A stretch of 32,836 nt of DNA from DASPJQ01 sp035299065 (GCA_035299065.1 DATGXI010000055.1:1-32836); one strand, 5' to 3'; positions 11,401 through 19,359 are shown, numbered from the stretch's first letter. Made by a program: numbers and translations. The notes: generated by a model from the letters alone, not told the origin.

Positions 11401-14400
11401 GTTATTGTATAGGTTGTAGTAGCGGTTGGATTGGCTGTTACACTTGAGCCGGTTGTTGCACTTAAACCTGTAGCAGGTGACCAAACATACGTTGCGGCAC
11501 CACTGGCCGTAAGCGTAGTACTTGATCCGTTACAAATTGTAGCAGGTGAAGGACTAAGTGTTATCACCGCACTTGCGTTAACTGTAACTGTTGCTGTAGT
11601 TGTACTTACACAACTATTTATATCTGTACCTGTAATGGTATACGTTGTTGTGGCCACAGGACTTGCTGTTACACTTGATCCTGTTGTTGCACTTAAGCCT
11701 GTTGCTGGTGACCATGCATACGTTGATGCACCGCTTGCCGTAAGTACCGTATTGGTTCCAAAACAAATGGTTGCCGAAGGAACATTTACAACTGGCAAAG
11801 GATTTACAGTAACGGTAACGGTAGCTGTATTTACACAACTGTTTACATCAGTACCTGTAATCGTATAGGTTGTTGTTGCGGTTGGATTAGCTGTTACACT
11901 TGAACCGGTTGTTGAGCTTAATCCTGTTCCCGGAGACCAGGTATACGTTGATGCACCACTTGCGGTTAATGTTGTACTTGATCCGTCACAAATTGTAGCG
12001 TTTGTTGATGCTACAACCGGAAGTGGATTTACAGTAACTGTTGTGGTTGTTGTGCCTGTACAGCCGGCAGCTGTTGTTCCTGTTATTGTATAAGTTGTAG
12101 TAGTTGTTGGATTAGCCGTAACAGTTGTTCCGGTTGTTGCGCTTAAGCCTGTTGCTGGTGACCATACGTATGTAAAAGCCCCTGATGCAGTTAAGGTAGT
12201 GCTTGATCCATTACAAATAGTTGCAGGTGCAACAGTAACCAGTGCACTTGCATTTACAGTAATGGTTGACGTGGTTGATGAAACACAACCTGCTGCACTT
12301 GTACCGGTAATGGTGTATGTTGTTGTTGAAGCAGGGCTTGCTGTTACCGTTGTTCCGGTTGTTGCACTTAATCCCGTTGCTGGTGACCAGGCATATGTTG
12401 ATGCACCACTTGCCGTTAAAGGCGTACTTGTTCCAGTACAAATTGTAGTAGACGGAACACTTATAACAGGTAATGGATTTACTGTAACAGTAACCGTTCC
12501 GGTATTTATACATCCTGCCGCACTTGTTCCGGTTATTGTATATGTAGTTGTTGTAGTTGGATTGGCTGTAACACTTGCACCGGTGGTTGCACTTAATCCC
12601 GTTGCTGGTGACCAGGCATACGTTGATGCACCACTTGCGGTAAGCGTTGCACTGGCCCCATCACAAATTGTAGCAGGTGCACATGCTATAACAGGCAGTG
12701 GATTTACAGTAACCGTTACAGTTGTTGTGCCTGTACATCCGGCAGCTGTTGTTCCTGTTATTGTATAAGTTGTAGTAGTTGTTGGATTAGCCGTAACAGT
12801 TGTTCCGGTTGTTGCACTTAATCCCGTTGCTGGTGACCAGGCATACGTTGATGCGCCACTGGCAGTAAGAGTAGCGCTTGATCCGTTACAAATTGTAGCG
12901 GGTGCAACAGTAACAACTGCGCTTGAATTTACAGTAATTGTTGCTGTTGTAGAACTCACACAGCCTGCTGCGCTGGTTCCGGTTATTGTATAGGTGGTAG
13001 TTGATGCAGGGCTGGCGGTAACAGTTGCGCCTGTTGTTGCACTAAGTCCCGTTGCAGGCGACCATGCATACGTTGATGCGCCACTCGCAGTCAAGGGTGT
13101 ACTTGTTCCGGTACAAATTGATGTTGAAGGAACACTTACAACTGGCAGCGGATTCACTGTTACAGTTGTAGTTGTTGTATTTGAACATCCTGCAGCTGTG
13201 GTACCGGTTATTGTATATGTTGTGGTTGCCGTTGGATTAGCTGTAACTGTTGCTCCGGTTGTAGCACTTAAGCCCGTTGCTGGTGACCAGGTGTATGATC
13301 CGCCTGCTCCTGCTCCGCTTGCAGTTAGTGTAGTACTCGCCCCATTACAAATAGTAGCATTGGCTGAGGAAATGGTTGGAACAGGATTCACGGTAACAGT
13401 AACCGTAGTAGATCCCATGCAACCAGAAGCAGTTGTTCCATTCACCGTATATGTTGTTGTTGCTGCAGGGTTGGCCGTTACAGTTGTGCCTGTTGTTGCA
13501 CTAAGTCCCGTTGCAGGTGACCATGTATACGTTGCAGCACCGGTTGCCGTTAGGGTTGCACTTGATCCTGCACATATTGTTGCGGGTGCAACAGTAATTA
13601 CACCACTGGCATTTACCGTTACTGTAACCGTAGTGGTACCTACGCAGCCAGCTGCAGAAGTTCCGGTAATTGTATATGTTGTGGTAACAGCTGGTGATGC
13701 TGTTACGGTTGCTCCTGTTGTTGCACTTAAACCTGTTGCTGGCGACCACGAATAGCTTGCAGCACCACTTGCTGTTAAAGGTGTGCTGGTGCCAGTACAA
13801 ATTGTTACCGAAGGACAAGTTATAACTGGTGTAGGGTTTACAGTAACCGTTGCAGTTGTGGTTCCAACACAACCAGCAGCACTTGTACCAGTAATGGTAT
13901 ACGTGGTGGTTGCGGTTGGATTAGCCGTAACACCTGCACCGGTTGTTGCACTTAGCCCTGTTGCAGGTGACCATGTGTAGGTTGATGCTCCACTTGCAGT
14001 TAAAGGCGTAGTTCCGCCTGGACATATGGCAGCCGATGGCACCGTTATGGTTGGTATTGGGTTTACAGTTACAGTTGTTGTACCTGTGCCTGTACATCCG
14101 GCAGCACTGGTGCCTGTAATGGTATACGTTGTAGTTGTGGTTGGGCTGGCTGTTACCGTTGCACCCGTTGTTGCACTCAGGCCAGTGGCTGGTGACCATG
14201 TGTAGGTTGATGCACCACTTGCGGTTAAAGGCGTACTTGCACCATTGCAAATTGCAACGGATGGAGAAGTTACAACAGGGTTTGGATTCACTGTTACTGT
14301 AACGGTGGTAGTACCTACGCAGCCAGCCGCAGAAGTTCCGGTAACCGTATAGGTAGTTGTTGATGCAGGGTTGGCGGTAACACTGGAACCGGTTGTTGCA

Positions 14401-16652
14401 CTTAAGCCTGTTGCTGGCGACCATGTGTATGTTGATGCACCACTTGCGGTTAATGCAACTGCAGGTGCACTTGCACATTTGGTAGCAGGTGGAACAGTAA
14501 TGACAGGTATAGGATTAACGGTAACCGTTGCATTTGTTGTTCCCGTACATCCTGCTGCACTTGTTCCGGTAATGGTGTAGGTTGTAGTGGCAGCCGGACT
14601 GGCCGTAACTGTTGTACCTGTTGTGGCACTTAATCCCGTTGCCGGTGACCAGGCATACGTTGCTGCACCGCTTGCTGTTAAAGGCGTACTTGATCCCACA
14701 CATATAGATGCATTTGGTACAGTAACCACCGGGTTTGGATTAACAGTAACAGTAACAGTTGTGGTTCCCACACAACCGGCAGCGCTTGTTCCGGTTATTG
14801 TATAAGTTGTAGTTGTAGGCGGATTTGCCGTAACACTGGCTCCGGTTGTTGCGCTTAGTCCAGTTGCTGGCGACCATGTATAGGTTGATGCACCGCTTGC
14901 GGTCAATGTAACCGCAGGCGCACTTGCACATTTTGTAACAGGTGCGCAGGTAATAACAGGTGTTGGATTTACAGTAACAGTAGCTGTTGTTGTTCCAACA
15001 CATCCTGCAGCGGTTGTGCCGGTAATGGTATACGTTGTGGTTGTGGCTGGGTTTGCTGTAACACTGGCACCCGTTGTTGCGCTTAAGCCTGTTGCTGGTG
15101 ACCACGTATACGTTGATGCGCCACTTGCGGTTAAGGTAACAGCTGCCGCACTTGCACATTTGGTAACAGAAGGAACAGTTATTACAGGAGCAGGACTAAC
15201 CGTTACTGTGACGGTACCGGTGCCCGGACAACCCGTAGCAGTTGTTCCTGTTATGGTATATGTTGTGGTGGTGGCAGGATTTGCAGTTACAGTTGCTCCT
15301 GTTGTTGAACTAAGACCGGTTGCTGGTGACCACGTGTATGTTCCACCTACTCCTGCTCCGGTTGCAGTTAAACTTACAGCAGCACTGCCAGGACATTTTG
15401 TTACCGATGGACAAGTAATGATTGGTGCAGGAATAACCTTCACATAAATTTGTTGCGTTACAGGAGAAAAACATGGACTGAGTGGAGTTCCGGTAACCGT
15501 ATATAAAGTACTTGTGGTTGGAGCTGCCGTAACGCTTGAGCCTGTTGTTGGTGACAGGCCTGTTGTTGGTGACCATGACCAGCTGAAACTTGATAGTGCT
15601 GTGCCAGCTACACCAATAGGCACGCCTACACCTGCACAGGTTGTAACGGTGTCAATAGTGGGATTACAAATAGCTGCCGATGCGCCTGAACCTGGATATG
15701 TCACATAAAATAAATTGTTCACTGCATTGGTAGCAGCTGCATCGTCAAGAATAACTACAAATTTTATTGTTTCAGTTTGACCAGGTGCAAAATTTATAAT
15801 GCGGTATGCAAGGGAAATAGCTTCATCCATAAAACTGGTTGAACCTACTGTACCAATCAAACCTGCAACCCCGTTCCATATGTCAGAAGCATCGCGATTC
15901 GAGAATCCTCCTTTTGAAACACGAAAGTTACTACCTACCGCGGCCATTCCCACATAAGACATAGGTTGCGAAGCTGGCATGTTTGAAGTTGCCTTTACGT
16001 GCGCCAGGTTACACGTTCCACCTGGTTGGCTTACAATTGTATTTTGTGTTGTAAAGTCAAATGAAATAGGCTCGTTATTATCTGGGTCAAAATTTCTGTA
16101 ATAATAAAAATCAGGTATGGTGGTTGCACCGTTGTTTTTAACTGTCACCGTGGTGGTATAATACAGGTCAGGTGTATTTAAATAATAATTGATATGAAAA
16201 TTAATATTATATCCTGAACCAATGTATGAACCTTCCCAGTCACCCTGAATACAGGTGCCTATTACGCTATAACCTGTCATAGTACCCGGAATCCAGTTAC
16301 CAAATGAACGGTTATTTGACATTTTTATGTTTGTTGCACCATCAATGAGTTCAAACCCCCAACCATTTTCAGGCGAGCCCGGGGTAAAGAAGTCACCATC
16401 AAAAGTGGCCCATGCGTTTACTTGTGGGTTTGCAACAAAACCAAAATATCCGGTTCCGCCAGATCGGGGATGCATACCTGCAGGTGGTGGCGATACCCAG
16501 GTATCAACCCCTTCAAATCCATAGGTACCATCAATACCTATTTCAACAAGGTTACCTTTAATGTAACAGTTTATGCCTACCATTTGCGCGAATGAGTCGC
16601 TAAAAAAAGAGGAGCTTAAAGCTGCGGTTAGTGTAAGTAGAATTTTCTTCAT
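8418..16652 (-). CDS. Giant T9SS type B adhesin with 20 Thr-rich repeats (2,744 aa)
   Basis: A very large secreted surface protein, probably a stalked adhesin. Order of parts: signal peptide (~1-22, SFA-Q); head domain (~23-325); divergent Ig-like unit (~330-413); 20 tandem ~75-residue repeats (414-1925); a C-rich Ig-like unit (1926-2003, GGGTWTSSCGTC) and a second insert (2004-2092), both absent from the five-repeat paralog; SprB-type units (~2093-2322); two Ig-like units; PKD (WDFGDG) and a PKD-like unit; type B sorting domain (2653-2744, VPNTFTPDGDGTND, FDRWGE, GWDG, ending NLLR). The repeats are about one-third Thr and almost charge-free, with two Cys per unit. SprB of Flavobacterium is a comparable large T9SS cargo in gliding, but the head here differs, so I do not call it SprB. 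Ligand and role are unknown. Confidence 0.92.
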   Translation of the reverse strand: MKKILLTLTAALSSSFFSDSFAQMVGINCYIKGNLVEIGIDGTYGFEGVDTWVSPPPAGMHPRSGGTGYFGFVANPQVNAWATFDGDFFTPGSPENGWGFELIDGATNIKMSNNRSFGNWIPGTMTGYSVIGTCIQGDWEGSYIGSGYNINFHINYYLNTPDLYYTTTVTVKNNGATTIPDFYYYRNFDPDNNEPISFDFTTQNTIVSQPGGTCNLAHVKATSNMPASQPMSYVGMAAVGSNFRVSKGGFSNRDASDIWNGVAGLIGTVGSTSFMDEAISLAYRIINFAPGQTETIKFVVILDDAAATNAVNNLFYVTYPGSGASAAICNPTIDTVTTCAGVGVPIGVAGTALSSFSWSWSPTTGLSPTTGSSVTAAPTTSTLYTVTGTPLSPCFSPVTQQIYVKVIPAPIITCPSVTKCPGSAAVSLTATGAGVGGTYTWSPATGLSSTTGATVTANPATTTTYTITGTTATGCPGTGTVTVTVSPAPVITVPSVTKCASAAAVTLTASGASTYTWSPATGLSATTGASVTANPATTTTYTITGTTAAGCVGTTTATVTVNPTPVITCAPVTKCASAPAVTLTASGASTYTWSPATGLSATTGASVTANPPTTTTYTITGTSAAGCVGTTTVTVTVNPNPVVTVPNASICVGSSTPLTASGAATYAWSPATGLSATTGTTVTASPAATTTYTITGTSAAGCTGTTNATVTVNPIPVITVPPATKCASAPAVALTASGASTYTWSPATGLSATTGSSVTANPASTTTYTVTGTSAAGCVGTTTVTVTVNPNPVVTSPSVAICNGASTPLTASGASTYTWSPATGLSATTGATVTASPTTTTTYTITGTSAAGCTGTGTTTVTVNPIPTITVPSAAICPGGTTPLTASGASTYTWSPATGLSATTGAGVTANPTATTTYTITGTSAAGCVGTTTATVTVNPTPVITCPSVTICTGTSTPLTASGAASYSWSPATGLSATTGATVTASPAVTTTYTITGTSAAGCVGTTTVTVTVNASGVITVAPATICAGSSATLTATGAATYTWSPATGLSATTGTTVTANPAATTTYTVNGTTASGCMGSTTVTVTVNPVPTISSANATICNGASTTLTASGAGAGGSYTWSPATGLSATTGATVTANPTATTTYTITGTTAAGCSNTTTTTVTVNPLPVVSVPSTSICTGTSTPLTASGASTYAWSPATGLSATTGATVTASPASTTTYTITGTSAAGCVSSTTATITVNSSAVVTVAPATICNGSSATLTASGASTYAWSPATGLSATTGTTVTANPTTTTTYTITGTTAAGCTGTTTVTVTVNPLPVIACAPATICDGASATLTASGASTYAWSPATGLSATTGASVTANPTTTTTYTITGTSAAGCINTGTVTVTVNPLPVISVPSTTICTGTSTPLTASGASTYAWSPATGLSATTGTTVTASPASTTTYTITGTSAAGCVSSTTSTITVNASALVTVAPATICNGSSTTLTASGAFTYVWSPATGLSATTGTTVTANPTTTTTYTITGTTAAGCTGTTTTTVTVNPLPVVASTNATICDGSSTTLTASGASTYTWSPGTGLSSTTGSSVTANPTATTTYTITGTDVNSCVNTATVTVTVNPLPVVNVPSATICFGTNTVLTASGASTYAWSPATGLSATTGSSVTASPVATTTYTITGTDINSCVSTTTATVTVNASAVITLSPSPATICNGSSTTLTASGAATYVWSPATGLSATTGSSVTANPTATTTYTITGTTGAGCTGTNTVTVNVNPLPVITCAPVTICNGSSTPLTTGGASTYVWSPATGLSSTTGTTVTANPTATTTYTITGTDLNSCVNTGTVTVTVNPLPIINVASATICFGQSTPLNASGASTYTWSPGTGLSATTGASVTANPTVTTTYTITGTDINACVNSTTATVTVNPQFDATITPAGPYCQDNGSVTMVAVDGGGTWTSSCGTCINATTGLFDPLLASTGAANTITYTIPGMCGDVNTINVVVNPVPDVTATPAASTICSGSSTAIVLTSSVAGTTFNWTESSTNVFGASAGAGANINQLLSTTTPPTGSVTYTITPTANGCVGTPATAAVTVEEVVINSVNVTPATCNGFTNGTITINATGGVNFSIDGGITFSTTNTFNVGAGTYPITVTNANGCSATSSAVITEPTALAVPTSFTNESCFGYCDGIAGTAPTGGTPPYNYTWSSGPTGVPFISSLCVGTYTVNVTDNNGCALSASVTISGPPAITIAAVTPSQPSCNGGSNGMVVIGASASAVSYSIDGGTTFQASNTFTGLTAGTYSVEVQDATGCPATSSVTINEPTALGVSPGTASTICFGQSATVAASGTGATAPYTYAWTDASNASIGSTSSVLVTPTGVGANVYTVTITDANGCGPVTSTVTVTMNPPLAVTASADVTVCPGDDASISSLSASGGNGGPYTYTWTNNADANSLSGSSQTVTTSQSPVTFTLTLSDGCSPSVTDDVIVNWFALPAVNYSVDVTQGCTPLVVNFASTTSAGSTATYSWDFGDGNTSTAAAPTNTFVDPTCYDITLNIVTSDGCAIDTVITNQVCVFAIPVPDFSFNPQPTDVFNTEISFTNLTVGGTTYTWNFAGLGSSDEINPTYTFPADGGATYNVCLNTVSAEGCSADICHDVVIIDQFIMYVPNTFTPDGDGTNDVFLPIFQGEDPLSYEFFVFDRWGEIIFQSNNKQIGWDGSHKNAQSKEDVYVWKIKVKKNTNNEGMEFVGHVNLLR
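10878..15413 (-). repeat. Twenty-copy tandem repeat array (~225 bp unit, ~4.5 kb)
   Basis: Twenty coding units of 75-79 residues with no gaps or frameshifts. Most are exactly 75 residues (225 bp). Consensus features are T-I/K-C near position 7, TASGAS-TY-x-WSPATGLSATTG, TTTYTITGT, GC near position 58, and a VTVNP-x-P linker. The 77-bp segments 12064-12140 and 12739-12815 are identical and 675 bp (three units) apart. Length change by recombination and assembly collapse are both plausible in such DNA. Confidence 0.95.
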
Positions 16653-17020
16653 ATCAAGGTTCAGTTTGGCCCTGTAATATTAAGGAATAGGTATGTAAGG
16701 AACAAGATTTTGAGGTTGTTGCAAAACGCTTTGTCCTTACATTCTATGTTAATTGCATGATTAATCATTTGTTATCGGAAAAAACTAAATGCTTCAAGAA
16801 CTTGTTTTAACTCATTGTCATGGAAATGTTAAAAATGAGCCAAGAATGGCCCTGATTTTTGTTTGGAAAACCACAAAACACGGATTTTTATGTTATTTTT
16901 TGTTCTTTAAAACAGTATATTTTAAAAAAAATAAGTCCTCGTAACCATTTTGAGAACAAAAACTCAGCTTATGCGAAACTTTTAGACATTCATTTTATAC
17001 ATACCTTTCAAAAAAAATTG
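16653..17020. other. Divergent intergenic region between giant adhesin and lipoprotein gene
   Basis: This 368-bp AT-rich region separates the minus-strand giant adhesin from the plus-strand lipoprotein and must hold promoters for both. I see no exact TAnnTTTG on either strand. Near-matches on the plus strand are TATTTTTTG in the 16,890s (one base too long) and TACCTTTC (17002-17009), the latter very close to the ATG. No RNA gene, terminator or convincing small ORF was found. Confidence 0.5.
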
Positions 17021-17839
17021 ATGATGAAATATACACGTATTATGGCGGTTTTAGCTACCATGGTTTTAGCATCATGTGGAGGCGAAGAAAAAAAAGAAGA
17101 TGCTAAAAAAGATGGTGTTGTGCTTATGTTTAATCCCGAAGCGGGAAAAACGTATGAAATGGTATATACCAACAAAACCACCATTGACTCGGTAACTGAT
17201 AACACATTTTTCACTGTTGAAATGGTAAACAAAGTTACCGATGTGAAAAATGAAAAAATATATATTGAAAGCTATTGTGAAAATGCAAAACTTGATGCCA
17301 TTGTAGAGGGTAAACCGGTACAGGTTGATGCGTCCAATACCGCGGGAACCGACAATAATGTATTGTTGGTGGCTGGTCGTTATTTTGTGTATTATCATCA
17401 AACAGCCTTGTTCGAATACGATAAACAGGGAAGAAAATTAAGCGAGCAATTCAAAAATGCCGATACCATTCCCGCTTTACAGGAAGCAGGAGCCCGCATT
17501 CAATTATTGGGGCGCTATACAACAAACGCATTAAACGTTGGTGATAATTGGGAAACTGAGCTGGAAATTAAAATTGGCGATAAAAAAATTGACAATGCTG
17601 TTTTTACGGTTAAAGAGATCAATGAAAAGGAAGTGTTGCTTGATATAAAAGGATACATTGACGGCAAAGGTGTTCAGTACGGGAAAGATTTCACCATGCG
17701 CGGATCATTTACCGGAGAAATGACTGTGGACCGTAAAACAGGATGGCAAAACAACACCGCTTTTCACCTCCAGTACGTACGTGAAATGGAAGGAAACAAA
17801 ATGACCATTCACCAGGAGGTGACTTACAAACTCAAATAA
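17021..17839 (+). CDS. Uncharacterised lipoprotein (272 aa)
   Basis: A lipoprotein of unknown function. The open frame extends further upstream, but the ATG-ATG pair at 17021/17024 is chosen because it starts a clean lipoprotein signal peptide with an LASC lipobox. The mature protein begins CGG followed by a Lys/Glu-rich linker. The rest is beta-rich and soluble-looking, without transmembrane segments or catalytic motifs I recognise. The pattern (NPEAGKTYEMVY near the N-terminus, repeated beta strands, a T-G-W near the end) resembles Bacteroidota DUF6263-like proteins, but that is a loose impression. It is convergent with the sorting-domain lipoprotein gene, with only 8 nt between stop codons and no hairpin. 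Location, in the inner or outer membrane, cannot be told. Confidence 0.8.
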   Translation: MMKYTRIMAVLATMVLASCGGEEKKEDAKKDGVVLMFNPEAGKTYEMVYTNKTTIDSVTDNTFFTVEMVNKVTDVKNEKIYIESYCENAKLDAIVEGKPVQVDASNTAGTDNNVLLVAGRYFVYYHQTALFEYDKQGRKLSEQFKNADTIPALQEAGARIQLLGRYTTNALNVGDNWETELEIKIGDKKIDNAVFTVKEINEKEVLLDIKGYIDGKGVQYGKDFTMRGSFTGEMTVDRKTGWQNNTAFHLQYVREMEGNKMTIHQEVTYKLK

Positions 17840-17847
17840 CTTTGTAC

Positions 17848-18246
17848 TTAACGAAGAAGATATAAGCTGCCATCAGCTTTATATTCATACCCCGTACTGT
17901 CTTTCGCGTATATCTTATAATAAAAAATACTGCTGGGTGCTTTCATACCTTTATTCGTTCCATCCCAACCTATTTGCTGGTTATTGCTTGTAAATACATT
18001 TACGCCTTTTTTATCAAACACCCTGAACTCAAAATTTTCATTGGATATATTGGATGTTATAATCAAATAAATGTCATTTGTGCCATTGCCATCAGAAGTA
18101 AATGTATTTGGGAAGTGCATATACGAAACCGTATCCTCCCCTTCAATGTGATAAAATGAATTCCATCCCGTGTTTAGGCCTACTTCCTGTTTTGCACAGG
18201 CCGCAAGGCCGGTTATCAAAACAAACATTGCAATTATTTTATTCAT
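17848..18246 (-). CDS. Lipoprotein consisting almost only of a T9SS type B sorting domain (132 aa)
   Basis: ATG at 18246 is preferred over the upstream extension because it begins a lipoprotein signal peptide with an LAAC lipobox (Cys17). After a ~25-residue linker, residues ~43-132 form a type B sorting domain: FPNTFTSDGNGTND, FRVFDKKG, NNQQIGWDG, ending YLLR like the large adhesins. There is essentially no passenger. It lies 28 nt downstream of the PorP/SprF-like gene on the same strand, so the two are probably co-transcribed. Type B domains are known to associate with PorP-like proteins, which makes this a likely partner, perhaps comparable to P. gingivalis PorA. That role is inference. 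A lipobox together with a T9SS domain is unusual. Confidence 0.85.
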   Translation of the reverse strand: MNKIIAMFVLITGLAACAKQEVGLNTGWNSFYHIEGEDTVSYMHFPNTFTSDGNGTNDIYLIITSNISNENFEFRVFDKKGVNVFTSNNQQIGWDGTNKGMKAPSSIFYYKIYAKDSTGYEYKADGSLYLLR

Positions 18247-18274
18247 AAAATTGATTTTAAGATGTCTAACTTTA

Positions 18275-19222
18275 TTAATATAAAAAAGGTGAATCAAATT
18301 GTGATTTTTGCAATTCACGAACATTTTTACCCATTTTTAAAACAAAATTGGTTTCAAACGCCCCTCCCGTTAATCCTTGCAATTCACTATTTGTATAATC
18401 ATAACCAATGTTGATCCCAAAAAACTTGTGGTTGTAGCCGGCCATAATATGAATGGCATCGTTACGCCTTGAAGCAATCCCTACTCTTATTCCCTTTACC
18501 TCAAATACAGATCCATACTGGAAAGTACTTATGGCGCCTTGCTGGTTAAACATGAAAAAAGGCAACACTTTTAATTTACCCTGGCGGCTTACCAGGAAGT
18601 CATAATCCAAACCAATTTGAGCTGTAAAATGCATGGGCAAAGGTGATTTTCCTTTCACCAGTGATTCATCGGGTTGTGTTAAATGAGATGCTGAAACGGC
18701 CAAGGTTACAAAACTTATTTTTGCACCTAAACCTGCATTAAAATCAACGTTACCTACACTCCCACCGCGCGGAACATCGTTGGACATATATATAAATCCT
18801 CTACGCGGATCAATCATATCGCCAAAGCTCAATACACTCCAGTCAACTTTTTTAAAAAAATATCCACCTCCAAAAAAAGCACGAATGCTTACCAGTTTTG
18901 AAACGCGAATGTTGGATGTATAATTCAGGTAATAGCTTTGCCGGCTTAACGCATAATTATTTTCATACATGCCATATGCTGTAATGTACCCCCTTATAGG
19001 GTGAACATAGTGGGAATATTCGCTGTAATACTGGTTCCATCCCCCATCCAGTTTTGGCCATTGCAAACGGTAAGCTGTTTTAAAGGTGGATACAGTGTTG
19101 TAATCAATTAAAGCAGCATTGCTATACGCTGTGGCCGAACCAGGCAATGTAAATACCGGGTCCTGTGCAAAAACAACCTTTACACAAAACATGCAAATAA
19201 ATGCGAGTGGTTTTTTTATCAT
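18275..19222 (-). CDS. PorP/SprF-family outer-membrane protein (315 aa)
   Basis: Predicted outer-membrane beta-barrel of the PorP/SprF family. SprF helps export and surface placement of SprB-type cargo, and PorP is a T9SS component. ATG at 19222 is chosen because it starts a signal peptide ending VVFAQ; the longer frame adds an unlikely N-terminus. Family features are the post-signal DPVF...SNAALID region, alternating beta strands, GNVDFNAGLGA, SASHLTQPDES in the middle and KVLPFFMFNQQG further on. Length is normal for the family. The next gene encodes a minimal type B sorting-domain lipoprotein, matching the usual linkage of PorP/SprF paralogs with type B cargo. Upstream, a minus-strand promoter and an intervening terminator suggest possible attenuation. 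Which paralog it is cannot be told. Confidence 0.88.
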   Translation of the reverse strand: MIKKPLAFICMFCVKVVFAQDPVFTLPGSATAYSNAALIDYNTVSTFKTAYRLQWPKLDGGWNQYYSEYSHYVHPIRGYITAYGMYENNYALSRQSYYLNYTSNIRVSKLVSIRAFFGGGYFFKKVDWSVLSFGDMIDPRRGFIYMSNDVPRGGSVGNVDFNAGLGAKISFVTLAVSASHLTQPDESLVKGKSPLPMHFTAQIGLDYDFLVSRQGKLKVLPFFMFNQQGAISTFQYGSVFEVKGIRVGIASRRNDAIHIMAGYNHKFFGINIGYDYTNSELQGLTGGAFETNFVLKMGKNVRELQKSQFDSPFLY

Positions 19223-19328
19223 AAATAGTTTTTTACTGTTTTTGGCAATTCTTGATAAGTAGAACAAACAAGAAGCCGTTAAAGTTACACGTGCTGCAAA
19301 ACCGGTCTAACGGTACCGGCACTCACGC

Positions 19329-19359
19329 AAAAAAAATAAGGCAGGTCATTAAACCTGCC
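19329..19359 (-). terminator. Minus-strand terminator between porP-like gene and sucA
   Basis: A perfect 7-bp stem (19340-19346 and 19353-19359) with a 6-nt loop is followed on the minus strand by TTA and then eight T. It points away from sucA and toward the PorP/SprF-like gene. Confidence 0.7.

Noticed and set aside
11431..13980. Long plus-strand open frames opposite the repeat array, encoding Val/Pro/Ala-rich repeats
   Set aside because: They are a by-product of the codon make-up of the Thr/Ala/Ser/Gly-rich repeat on the minus strand. They break at unit boundaries, lack starts or signals, and show no independent features.
10878..15413. Regular repeats as a possible CRISPR array
   Set aside because: Units are ~225 bp, coding in one frame throughout, and have no short repeat-spacer structure.
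16859..17020. Upstream extension of the lipoprotein gene
   Set aside because: It would bury the lipoprotein signal peptide 54 residues inside the protein.
18247..18324. Upstream extension of the sorting-domain lipoprotein
   Set aside because: It would overlap the PorP/SprF-like gene and hide the lipobox signal peptide.
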